A DNA stretch of 64,000 nucleotides from Sulfurovaceae bacterium. GTDB lineage: Bacteria; Campylobacterota; Campylobacteria; Campylobacterales; Sulfurovaceae. Location of the stretch: NCBI GenBank assembly GCA_028715055.1, contig JAQTLE010000004.1:96997-160996 (forward strand), written 5' to 3'. Below the pieces are notes generated by a model, which searched no databases, was not told the origin of the DNA, and saw only the letters and a program-made list of their open reading frames with translations. Of the stretch, positions 1 to 8,268 are shown piece after piece (position 1 is the first letter of the stretch; each line of letters opens with the position of its first letter). The position numbers were made by a program, and so were the translations under genes.

Positions 1-1122
<1,122 letters not shown>

Positions 1123-1123
1123 A

Positions 1124-1160
1124 AAACAAATGAAGCATATGCTTCATTTGTTTAATAAAA
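1124..1160 (+). terminator. guaB terminator (30-bp perfect palindrome)
   Basis: Bases 1124-1153 form a perfect palindrome with 15-nt arms (left arm AAACAAATGAAGCAT), beginning one base after the guaB stop codon. The flanking A and T runs give the A-rich/T-rich edges of an intrinsic terminator, so it may work in both directions. It separates guaB from the transporter gene downstream. Confidence 0.75.
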
Positions 1161-1212
1161 TAAATTATTATATTTTAGATACAATTTGTCTAATATAAAA
1201 AAAGGAAAAAAT

Positions 1213-1917
1213 ATGTCTCCTTTCGTTTCTATGCTTATACCTGCTATCATAGCATCCCTCGGTGGATTTTTAGCAGTATTTTGGAATCCTTCACATCATA
1301 CCCGTAGTCATATACAACATTTTGCTGCAGGTGTCATATTGGCTGCTCTTGCTGTGGAAATCCTGCCTGAAATCGGTCGTGAACATGCACACTGGTGGGT
1401 GCTTGTGAGTTCATTTGCTATTGGTGGTATATTGATGTATATCATGAAACTTTGGACTATGGGCCTTGAAGCCAAAAATGAACACGGAAAAGGTCTCAAT
1501 TACGGTCTAATAGCAGCCGTGTTTATGGATGTGTCAGTAGATGGCTTCTTGATAGGAGCAGGATTTGCGGCTAATGGAGAAACCGGCCTTGTGTTGGCTC
1601 TGGGGCTTTCGGTTGAGTTATTATTCTTGGGGTTGTCGTTAATATCAGATGTTATCAAAGGCTGGCGTGTAGTAATGATGAGCGTCTTGCTTGCTTTGAC
1701 AGTATTGGCATTTTCGCTTTTAGGTTATTATTTGCTTGCGGGTGCATCGGTTGATATTATCAGTGCTATTTTGTCGTTTGGTGTGGCAGCACTGCTTTAT
1801 CTAGTCACAGATGAGCTTCTAGTCGAGGCTCATATCATAGAAGAAAAACCATCATCAACACTATGGCTTTTTACCGGATTTCTTATATTTTGGGGTATTC
1901 AATTAGCTAGTGCATAA
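1213..1917 (+). CDS. ZIP-family metal transporter (divergent)
   Basis: Predicted inner-membrane divalent metal permease of the ZIP family, 234 residues. The chosen start is the ATG at 1213 with AAAGGA at 1201-1206; an upstream in-frame TTG at 1186 lacks a ribosome site. The sequence is nearly all hydrophobic segments (about seven or eight) with a short His-containing stretch near residues 28-36 (SHHTRSHIQ). The fourth conserved helix reads MDVSVDGFLIG, where family members usually carry an HN..(D/P)(E/G)G metal site: the second acidic residue and Gly are kept but the His is not. Substrate therefore cannot be named. Family call is fairly sure; metal specificity unknown. Confidence 0.75.
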   Translation: MSPFVSMLIPAIIASLGGFLAVFWNPSHHTRSHIQHFAAGVILAALAVEILPEIGREHAHWWVLVSSFAIGGILMYIMKLWTMGLEAKNEHGKGLNYGLIAAVFMDVSVDGFLIGAGFAANGETGLVLALGLSVELLFLGLSLISDVIKGWRVVMMSVLLALTVLAFSLLGYYLLAGASVDIISAILSFGVAALLYLVTDELLVEAHIIEEKPSSTLWLFTGFLIFWGIQLASA

Positions 1918-1984
1918 GATTTTTTTGTTTATGCACTATGAAATCAAAATAGCCATCCGCTGTATTTGAACAGATCAAATACAG
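1908..1984 (+). terminator. Two tandem hairpins after the ZIP gene
   Basis: Hairpin 1: TAGTGCATAA at 1908-1917 (containing the transporter stop codon) pairs perfectly with TTATGCACTA at 1929-1938 across an 11-nt T-rich loop. Hairpin 2: CTGTATTTGA at 1960-1969 pairs perfectly with TCAAATACAG at 1975-1984 with a 5-nt loop. Neither is followed by a clean T-run, so termination or transcript-end protection is likely but not certain. Confidence 0.5.
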
Positions 1985-2041
1985 TACCTCATTATAATTT
2001 TTAAAAAATCTACACCGAAAAAATTCTCTTAAATCTTTTAT

Positions 2042-2090
2042 TTTACAAAATGTAAATTTTTTGTAAAGATGTATATTTGGTCTATTTACA
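2042..2090. promoter_or_regulatory. Cluster of TGTAAA/TTTACA motifs, candidate response-regulator operator
   Basis: Four copies of one hexamer lie within 49 bases: TTTACA at 2042-2047, TGTAAA at 2051-2056, TGTAAA at 2062-2067 and TTTACA at 2085-2090. The two direct copies start 11 bp apart, one helical turn, the layout bound by OmpR-type dimers. TTTACAAAA (2042-2050) and TTTTGTAAA (2059-2067) are also an inverted repeat. An OmpR-type regulator is encoded 2.5 kb downstream in the same run, so binding by it is a reasonable inference. Confidence 0.45.
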
Positions 2091-2113
2091 ACTTCAATCT
2101 AATATGGCATTAT
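2085..2113 (+). promoter_or_regulatory. Possible promoter of the cytochrome cluster
   Basis: TTTACA (2085-2090), a 17-bp spacer, then CATTAT (2108-2113) gives a plausible sigma70 promoter 20 bp before the first cytochrome gene. The -35 hexamer is also one of the repeated TTTACA motifs, so a regulator bound there would touch RNA polymerase. The -10 match is only fair. Confidence 0.35.
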
Positions 2114-2133
2114 CAAACTAATAAGGAGAAAAT

Positions 2134-2550
2134 ATGAAAAAATATATTTTAGGCATGACACTATGTGTCATAAGTATAAATGCCGGTGGATTCAACCCAC
2201 CTATGCAAGCATACATCAATACGCTCAAAACCCAGGCTAAACAAGCAGACACCGGTTTTAGTGATTTTGATGCCAAAAGAGGTGAAAAGATTTTCCTCTC
2301 CAAGCATATAGGCAAAAGAGGTACCGAAGTTTCTTGTGCTAGTTGTCATTCTCAAAATTTGACAAGTGCCGGTAAAAATCCTGTTACGAATAAATCGATC
2401 AAACCGTTGGCTCCAAGTGCAAATCCTTCGAGGCTGACCGAGGTTGCAGAAGTTCAAAAGTGGTTAAAAAGAAATTTCAATGATGTCTATAAACGAGAAG
2501 GAACCGCACAAGAAAAAGGCGATGTTCTATACTACATCAAGTCTAAATAA
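2134..2550 (+). CDS. SHP-like monoheme cytochrome c (DUF1924)
   Basis: Predicted periplasmic c-type cytochrome, 138 residues, with an N-terminal export signal (about residues 1-17) and one heme-attachment motif CASCH at residues 68-72. The surrounding pattern, with RGEKIFL before the heme and NPSRLTEVAEVQKWLKRNF after it, fits DUF1924, the family of the oxygen-binding sphaeroides heme protein SHP. SHP is known to take electrons from a diheme cytochrome (DHC), and a DHC gene comes next, 10 bp downstream, which supports the pairing. Good AAGGAG site before ATG 2134. Physiological substrate unknown. Confidence 0.85.
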   Translation: MKKYILGMTLCVISINAGGFNPPMQAYINTLKTQAKQADTGFSDFDAKRGEKIFLSKHIGKRGTEVSCASCHSQNLTSAGKNPVTNKSIKPLAPSANPSRLTEVAEVQKWLKRNFNDVYKREGTAQEKGDVLYYIKSK

Positions 2551-2560
2551 GGAGTAACAA

Positions 2561-3091
2561 ATGCATAAAAAAATTATTATTTCAGCAATTTTACTTTCTG
2601 GTATCGTTTTTGCAGATGAAGGCGGCAGGGATGTAGCTCCTGCTAAAAATACAATGTATCTTAAAGAGTGTGCCAGCTGTCACTTCGGATATCAGCCAGG
2701 GCTGCTTCCAAAACGTTCATGGACCAAAATGATGAATAATTTGGATAACCATTTTGGTACTGACGCTTCATTGGATCCAAAGACTAAGGCATATATAACC
2801 AGATACCTGACTCTAAATAGTGCCGACAGTGTTAATGCGGGAGGATATAAAAGAAGCTATAAGATAAATAATTCCATTTCGACAAATCAAGCACCGCTCA
2901 GGATTTCACAAACACCATATTTTTTACGTGAACATCGCGAGGTACCTAAGCAAGCCATAACTCAAAAAGCTGTCGGAAGTTTAGCAAATTGTACAGCATG
3001 TCATACAACTGCGTTTGAAGGATCATATAGCGAAAGAGCCATAAAGATTCCAAATTTTAGAAATTGGGAAGAGGAAGGGGATGATGACTAG
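2561..3091 (+). CDS. Diheme cytochrome c (DHC family)
   Basis: Periplasmic electron carrier, 176 residues: signal peptide (about 1-18, ending VFA), heme motif CASCH at 37-41 and a second, CTACH, at 144-148. Between them is the block LLPKRSW...NNLDNHFG, typical of the DHC family. The same block is repeated in the C-terminal half of the next gene, so the two are paralogues. It lies between the SHP-like cytochrome and the membrane cytochrome b, as expected for a chain quinol - cytochrome b - DHC - SHP. It overlaps the next gene by 11 bp, indicating translational coupling. Confidence 0.88.
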   Translation: MHKKIIISAILLSGIVFADEGGRDVAPAKNTMYLKECASCHFGYQPGLLPKRSWTKMMNNLDNHFGTDASLDPKTKAYITRYLTLNSADSVNAGGYKRSYKINNSISTNQAPLRISQTPYFLREHREVPKQAITQKAVGSLANCTACHTTAFEGSYSERAIKIPNFRNWEEEGDDD

Positions 3092-4202
3092 AAGCTATAT
3101 TTGGCCTCTAGGCAATAGAATATCCCATGTTTTAATGATAGTGCTTTTTGCAGCAGCTTATCTCTCAGGAGATAGCGATGAGCTTTTGCGCTATCATGTG
3201 ATATTCGGTATTGTTTTTGCCATATTGATATTGTTTCGTATAGGCTGGGGATTGTTTGGTCCCAATTATTCAAAATTTAGAGATTTTGATCTAAGTCTAA
3301 CAAATCTCAAAAGCTATTTGGTATCTGTATTTACCAAACATGAAAAATATGTAGGCCACAATCCGGCATCAAGTTTCGCTATTATCACCATGATAATAGT
3401 GAGTATTTTGGCTATATTTAGCGGACTTTTGGATTATGGCGTGAGTGAAAATCATGGAGTTTTTGCATTTTTGCATCAAGGTAATTATGAAGATATGGAG
3501 ATATTTGAAGAGCTTCACGAAGTGCTTGTAAATATCTTTTTGGGTATTGTATTGGTGCATATAGCGGGCAGCTTGATGGATAAGTTTGTCCAAAAAGGCG
3601 ATGCCGTGGATTCAATGATATCGGGTTTTAAATCAACACCGACATATATTGGCATCAGTACGAATGTAGCACAAAAGGCATATCAAGTACTTTGGATAGT
3701 TATAGCACTTGCTTCTTTGGTTTATCTGTTTGGCTTTAAAGATAATCTATTAACTGTTAATTATAATAAGCCTACAGATTACGCCAAAGTTAATCCTGCA
3801 TTTTATAATGAATGCGGGAGTTGTCATATTGCTTATCCTCCTTACTTGCTGCCAAAAGCATCTTGGGTTAAAATGATGGATAATTTGGAAAATCATTTTG
3901 GCGATGATGCCAGCTTGGATGAGCAAACAAAAGCAGTTATCCTTGATTTTTTGGTCAAAAACAGCAGTGATAGTTCTACTCATCAAGATGCTATAAAAAT
4001 CAGAAAAAGTCTTGAAGGAGAAAAACAAACTATCATAGCTATCAGCCAAACTCCGTTTTGGAAAGCTAAGCATAAGGATATAGATAGTAGAGTTTTTAAA
4101 TCGAACAAGGTCAAAAGTAAAGCAAACTGTCAAGCTTGTCATATAGATATAGAAAAGGGCATGCTGGAAAATGATCTTATAAAAATGCCAAAGGGCGTGT
4201 GA
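3081..4202 (+). CDS. Cytochrome b561 fused to a diheme cytochrome c domain
   Basis: Inner-membrane electron-transfer protein, 373 residues. Residues ~1-170 are a cytochrome b561 domain: four hydrophobic helices with candidate heme b ligands (H16, H39, H146, H160). A fifth helix (~201-219) leads into a periplasmic DHC-like domain with heme sites CGSCH (245-249) and CQACH (350-354) and the block LLPKASW...DNLENHFG shared with the preceding gene. The fusion would pass electrons from membrane quinol directly to a tethered diheme module. Start is ATG 3081 after GGAAGGGG; a second ATG follows directly at 3084. Domain calls are firm; the partner and acceptor are inferred from the neighbours. Confidence 0.87.
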   Translation: MMTRSYIWPLGNRISHVLMIVLFAAAYLSGDSDELLRYHVIFGIVFAILILFRIGWGLFGPNYSKFRDFDLSLTNLKSYLVSVFTKHEKYVGHNPASSFAIITMIIVSILAIFSGLLDYGVSENHGVFAFLHQGNYEDMEIFEELHEVLVNIFLGIVLVHIAGSLMDKFVQKGDAVDSMISGFKSTPTYIGISTNVAQKAYQVLWIVIALASLVYLFGFKDNLLTVNYNKPTDYAKVNPAFYNECGSCHIAYPPYLLPKASWVKMMDNLENHFGDDASLDEQTKAVILDFLVKNSSDSSTHQDAIKIRKSLEGEKQTIIAISQTPFWKAKHKDIDSRVFKSNKVKSKANCQACHIDIEKGMLENDLIKMPKGV

Positions 4203-4203
4203 T

Positions 4204-4575
4204 ATGAAAATTATATTGGCTTTTTTACTCTTTCTTGGTATCGCATTAGCTGATGATGATCATCATTACTACAAAAAAGATCTGACATTTTTGCAACTTA
4301 CAGATGAGCAAAAAGAACCGGTCAAGCAGATACTGAAAAATTATAGAGAACAGGTAAGAGAGTATAAAGTATACGAACACGATTTGCTTAAACAAAAACA
4401 GTCTGTTTTTCTATCGAAGAATTTTGACGCATCAAAAATAGAGCGGATCAATAAAAATTTGGAACTCAAAGCATCCATAATAGAGATCGATCTGCTTTCA
4501 AGTATTCACAAGATTCTTAACAATGAGCAAAGAAAGAAATTTGCAAATTACATAGACGAGTGGGAGATAGAATGA
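4204..4575 (+). CDS. Spy/CpxP-like small periplasmic protein
   Basis: A 123-residue exported protein with a signal peptide (about 1-16, ending ALA) and a mature N terminus rich in Asp and His (ADDDHHYYKKD), followed by helical, charged sequence including LTDEQKEPVKQILKNYREQ, which resembles the LTxxQ segments of Spy/CpxP proteins. Family members are periplasmic chaperones or metal/stress-sensing partners of two-component systems. Here the gene overlaps the response regulator gene by the ATGA junction, so a sensory or feedback role for the adjacent kinase is a reasonable inference. Family assignment is moderate because similarity is short. Confidence 0.6.
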   Translation: MKIILAFLLFLGIALADDDHHYYKKDLTFLQLTDEQKEPVKQILKNYREQVREYKVYEHDLLKQKQSVFLSKNFDASKIERINKNLELKASIIEIDLLSSIHKILNNEQRKKFANYIDEWEIE

Positions 4576-5234
4576 ATATATTACTCGTAGAAGATAATCT
4601 AGAAATGCAAAAGCTATTGACAGAATATCTTGAAAACTATGGGTATGACGTAAAGGCCTTTGATGAGCCTATGGGTGCATTGGATGCATTGAGAAACAGC
4701 GGTAATTTTGATTTAGTTATACTTGATCTGATGCTGCCAAAAATGGATGGATTTGATGTGTGTAAAACAGTTCGAGGCATAAGCGATATTCCTATAATCA
4801 TATCTAGCGCTAGAGGTAATCTGAGCGATAAGATGGTGGCTTTTGAGTATGGCGCGGATGATTATCTAGCCAAGCCATATGAACCAAAAGAGCTTATATT
4901 ACGTATAGATGCTATATTTCGCAGGATAAATAGAAGAACCGGCATCCGTAAGATCGGAGAGTTTCAAATAGATGAGCATAAAATGGAGATAACGCATGAA
5001 GATTATGTGCTTGAACTTACTAAAATAGAGTACGAGATATTATCTTTGCTTTTGGCAAACCCGAAAGTACCAATTTCAAGAGAGACAATAGCAAATTATA
5101 TAGGCGCAGATTATTCTTTTGAGAGAGCAATTGATATGCATATATCGAACATTAGAAATAAGCTCTTTGATGACCCCAAAAATCCCAAATACATAAAGTC
5201 TATTTGGGGGGTTGGGTATAAGTTTATAGGATAA
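4572..5234 (+). CDS. OmpR-family response regulator
   Basis: Two-component transcription regulator, 220 residues from ATG 4572 (an in-frame GTG at 4560 is less likely; GGGAG at 4562-4566 fits the ATG). The receiver domain (1-~118) has the acidic pair VEDN, the phospho-acceptor Asp at about 52 (VILDLMLPKMDG) and the conserved Lys in DDYLAKPYEP. The C-terminal winged helix (about 130-220) contains the recognition segment FERAIDMHISNIRNKL and ends VGYKF. Stop and start with the upstream gene overlap, and the kinase starts 3 bp after its stop. Likely controls the cytochrome genes upstream. Confidence 0.93.
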   Translation: MNILLVEDNLEMQKLLTEYLENYGYDVKAFDEPMGALDALRNSGNFDLVILDLMLPKMDGFDVCKTVRGISDIPIIISSARGNLSDKMVAFEYGADDYLAKPYEPKELILRIDAIFRRINRRTGIRKIGEFQIDEHKMEITHEDYVLELTKIEYEILSLLLANPKVPISRETIANYIGADYSFERAIDMHISNIRNKLFDDPKNPKYIKSIWGVGYKFIG

Positions 5235-5237
5235 GAA

Positions 5238-6443
5238 GTGTCTATATTTCATAAAATTATCATACTTTTTGTTATCAGTATATCTTTGATGAGCATACTT
5301 TCATTCCGGACAAATGAGATATTGACCCAAAATATAGAGACATCACAACAAAGTAGATATACACAAGCTTCTCAAGTATTGTTTGATAGTTTTGTCAAAG
5401 GTGATATAGCTACACTTGAGAATAAAGCAAAAGAGTTGGGATATGTCAAAGTTGAGCACAAAAGAAGTTCTGCTGCTAGGGTAATATATAGCACAAAAAC
5501 ATCTTTTGGGGCAATAGAGATATATAAAGATGAAGGTCTTTATTATCTTGACATGAGATATCTAGATGATAAAGTAGTGTTTTTTGACCAGTCGCAAACT
5601 GAAAATATTTGGCAAAAAGGTTTTTTGAATTTTTTCCTTGTTGCCGATATAGTTATTTTGATCTTAATGTTTGTGATCATACTTGGAATATTAAGACCGC
5701 TTAGAAGTATATCTAGAGGTATAGAGAAGTTCGGAGGCGGTGATTATAAGTATAGATTAAAATCAAACAGTAAAAACAATGATGAGATATCAAAGTTGAA
5801 AATACAGTTTAATACGATGGCACAAAACATAGAAACACTCATAACTTCTAGGGAGCAGTTCTTAGCAGACATCAGCCATGAGCTTAGAACCCCAATAGCT
5901 CAAGCTAAACTTTCTTTAGAAATGCTTGAGCACAGTAGATACAAGCAGAGCCTGACCAAATCCATTGAGCAGATAGATATACTTACTCATGAACTTTTGG
6001 GTATTGAGAGATTAAGGTCAGGCAATTTGGAATTAAAGAAACAAATAATATCAATTAAACAAGTTTTACTAGAAGCACTTTCACGCATATTTGCAAATGA
6101 AGAAGAGATAATTATAGAGCAGGAAGAGACATTTGATATCAATGCAGATGTTGATTATCTTTCAATGGCAATCAAAAATCTCATAGATAATGCACTAAAA
6201 TACAAGACTCATGGCGCTGTGCATATAGCAATCAAAAAAGATACTCTGGAGATAAGAAATTTTTCACAACCTTTATCAAAGGAACTAACATACTATACCC
6301 AGCCATTTACTAGAGGAGAGCAGCAAATCGGAACAGGATATGGTTTGGGACTGAATATAGTCGGTAGAATACTTAGCTATCATGGATTTGGGTTTAAATA
6401 TGATTATAAAGACGGACAAAGTATATTCATTATCAAATTTTAA
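5238..6443 (+). CDS. Sensor histidine kinase, ArsS-like
   Basis: Membrane sensor kinase of 401 residues starting at GTG 5238. Layout: transmembrane helix ~5-22, periplasmic sensor segment ~23-130, second helix ~131-152, HAMP linker, dimerisation/phospho-acceptor helix with DISHELRTP (His 214), and a C-terminal ATPase domain with the N-box LIDNALKY and the G-box GTGYGLGLNI. It resembles the small ArsS/CpxA-like kinases of Campylobacterota. The sensor segment is short and has no recognised ligand fold. Partner is the regulator directly upstream; signal unknown, though the Spy-like protein and cytochromes suggest envelope, metal or redox state. Confidence 0.9.
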   Translation: MSIFHKIIILFVISISLMSILSFRTNEILTQNIETSQQSRYTQASQVLFDSFVKGDIATLENKAKELGYVKVEHKRSSAARVIYSTKTSFGAIEIYKDEGLYYLDMRYLDDKVVFFDQSQTENIWQKGFLNFFLVADIVILILMFVIILGILRPLRSISRGIEKFGGGDYKYRLKSNSKNNDEISKLKIQFNTMAQNIETLITSREQFLADISHELRTPIAQAKLSLEMLEHSRYKQSLTKSIEQIDILTHELLGIERLRSGNLELKKQIISIKQVLLEALSRIFANEEEIIIEQEETFDINADVDYLSMAIKNLIDNALKYKTHGAVHIAIKKDTLEIRNFSQPLSKELTYYTQPFTRGEQQIGTGYGLGLNIVGRILSYHGFGFKYDYKDGQSIFIIKF

Positions 6444-6517
6444 AAATAATACTAATTTACTACAGATTTAATAACGTCCCAGAAATAGGCAAATAATCAT
6501 AATATGTACTAAAATAC

Positions 6518-6546
6518 TTGACATTATCTTTTTTTTATACTATAGT
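6518..6546 (+). promoter_or_regulatory. Sigma70 promoter of metY operon with overlapping palindrome
   Basis: TTGACA (6518-6523), a 17-bp spacer and TATAGT (6541-6546) form the best -35/-10 pair in the window. A perfect 10-bp palindrome TACTATAGTA (6538-6547) covers the -10 box. As the operon encodes an Rrf2 repressor, this palindrome is a candidate for part of its operator. A good ribosome site (AAGGAAAG) precedes the ATG at 6578. Confidence 0.7.
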
Positions 6547-6577
6547 AACATTAAATATTAAAATATAAGGAAAGATA

Positions 6578-7846
6578 ATGGAAAAAGAGACGATCGCGCT
6601 TCATGCCGGATATGACCAAAAAGCTGGTTTTGGCACAATGAGTGTACCTATCTTTCAAACCACTGCATATGATTTTAGAGATAGTGAGCATGCAGCCAAT
6701 CTGTTTGCACTAAAAGAGCTGGGGCCGATATATACCAGACTTACCAATCCAACTACTGACGTTTTAGAGACAAGATATGCCGAGCTGGAAGGCGGAGCAG
6801 CTGCTATATGTACAGCATCAGGACAAGCTGCTATTTTTTATGCGATAGCCAATGTAGCTGAAGCCGGCGACAATATAATTATATCTGACAAGCTTTATGG
6901 TGGTTCAGTTACATTGCTTACTCACACAATAAAACGCTTTGGAATCGAAGCGCGGATCTTTAAAAGCAGTGATGCTGGCAATTTAGAGGGATTGATAGAT
7001 GATAAAACAAAAGCAATATATTTTGAATCATTATCTAATCCACAAATTGCGATTGCTGATATAGATACTATTGTAGAGGTTGCTAAAAAACATGGAGTGC
7101 TTACCATATGTGATAATACAGTAGCCACGGCTTCACTATTTAATCCAATTGCATGGGGTGTTGATATAGTAGTTCATTCTACTTCTAAATATACAAACGG
7201 ACAAGGCACAGCAATCGGCGGTATAGTAGTAGAAAGAAATGGACTAAATGAATTTTTCAAAACGTCGTCTAGATATAGTCATTTTAATACTCCCGATGAA
7301 AGTTATCATGGACTTGTATACACTGATGTGCCATTGCCTAATTTTTGTTTGCGTATCAGGCTTTCTTTGCTTCGTGATATCGGAGCTGCACAAGCACCGT
7401 TTAATTCGTGGTTGCTTATACAAGGACTAGAAACATTGGATCTCAGGGTGCAAAAACATTCAGATAATACGCTGGAAATTGCAAAATTTCTAGAATCGCA
7501 TCCAAAAGTTAAATCAGTTAATTACCCAGGACTAGAAAGTCATAGTGATTATGCCAAAGCTCAAAAATATTTTAAAGACGGTAAAGCTTCAGGATTACTT
7601 TCTTTTGATGTTGGAAGTTTTGAAGAAGCAAAAAATATCATTGACGGCGTCAAACTTTTTAGCGTAGTGGTAAACATAGGAGACAGCAAATCCCTCATTG
7701 TTCATCCGGCGAGCACGACCCATTCGCAAATGACAGCAAAAGAGCTTTTAAGCGCAGGGATCAACCCCGCTACTATAAGACTTAGTATCGGATTAGAAAA
7801 TACAAAAGATCTAATAGACGATCTTGCCAAAGCATTGGAGCTATAA
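6578..7846 (+). CDS. metY: O-acetylhomoserine sulfhydrylase
   Basis: PLP enzyme of the Cys/Met gamma-family that makes homocysteine from O-acetylhomoserine and sulfide, 422 residues. Seen: N terminus ETIALHAGY, PIFQTTAY, the segment TRLTNPTT, the substrate loop SDKLYGGS and the PLP-lysine motif STSKYTNGQG (Lys 204). Length and the extra insert after the PLP lysine favour MetY over cystathionine synthase or lyase. Its substrate is the product of MetX, encoded 2 kb downstream. The stop codon overlaps the start of the Rrf2 gene (TAATG), so the two are cotranslated. Confidence 0.93.
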   Translation: MEKETIALHAGYDQKAGFGTMSVPIFQTTAYDFRDSEHAANLFALKELGPIYTRLTNPTTDVLETRYAELEGGAAAICTASGQAAIFYAIANVAEAGDNIIISDKLYGGSVTLLTHTIKRFGIEARIFKSSDAGNLEGLIDDKTKAIYFESLSNPQIAIADIDTIVEVAKKHGVLTICDNTVATASLFNPIAWGVDIVVHSTSKYTNGQGTAIGGIVVERNGLNEFFKTSSRYSHFNTPDESYHGLVYTDVPLPNFCLRIRLSLLRDIGAAQAPFNSWLLIQGLETLDLRVQKHSDNTLEIAKFLESHPKVKSVNYPGLESHSDYAKAQKYFKDGKASGLLSFDVGSFEEAKNIIDGVKLFSVVVNIGDSKSLIVHPASTTHSQMTAKELLSAGINPATIRLSIGLENTKDLIDDLAKALEL

Positions 7847-8259
7847 TGGCGCTAGTTTCTTCTAAAGGCATATATGGATTGAATGCCATGTATGAACTTT
7901 TGAAACATGACGGCAATATGCCGCTTCGTGCAAGCCAAATTGCTATAAATACAGATATTCCCCTTGGCTATCTCGAACAATTGCTCGGCAAGTTAAAAAG
8001 AGCAGGTTTGGTTGAGAGTATCAGAGGCGTAAAAGGGGGATTTTTATTATCTAAATCGCCCAGCGATATACTTATCAAAGACATCATTATAGCGCTTGAA
8101 GGCGAGATAAAAGTGGTAGATGATAAGAGCAACTGTCATATATTAAATCTATTTTTTGATGACATTAGCAGCGGAATAGCGACCATGTTAAATTTAAGTC
8201 TGGTAGATTTCAAAAAATACCAAGAAAGATATAATTCTTCTTTGCATTATGATATATAG
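7846..8259 (+). CDS. Rrf2-family regulator, CymR-like
   Basis: A 137-residue winged-helix repressor of the Rrf2 family: ALVSSKGIYGLNAMYEL at the N terminus, the DNA-binding helices RASQIAINTDIPLGYLEQLLGKL and wing RGVKGGFLL. Only one cysteine is present, so it lacks the three-Cys iron-sulfur cluster of IscR. Sitting between metY and cysK, it is most like CymR/CysB-type regulators of cysteine supply, some of which bind cysteine synthase as a sensor. Probable autoregulation of this operon through the promoter at 6518. Function as a sulfur regulator is inferred from context. Confidence 0.83.
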   Translation: MALVSSKGIYGLNAMYELLKHDGNMPLRASQIAINTDIPLGYLEQLLGKLKRAGLVESIRGVKGGFLLSKSPSDILIKDIIIALEGEIKVVDDKSNCHILNLFFDDISSGIATMLNLSLVDFKKYQERYNSSLHYDI

Positions 8260-8268
8260 GAAATTCAA

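Noticed and set aside
1186..1212. TTG start for the ZIP transporter
   Set aside because: Would place translation start before the AAAGGA site that fits ATG 1213, and adds only a polar Lys-rich stretch.
4560..4571. GTG start for the response regulator
   Set aside because: The ATG at 4572 has the better-spaced GGGAG and starts directly with the canonical receiver strand MNILLVED.
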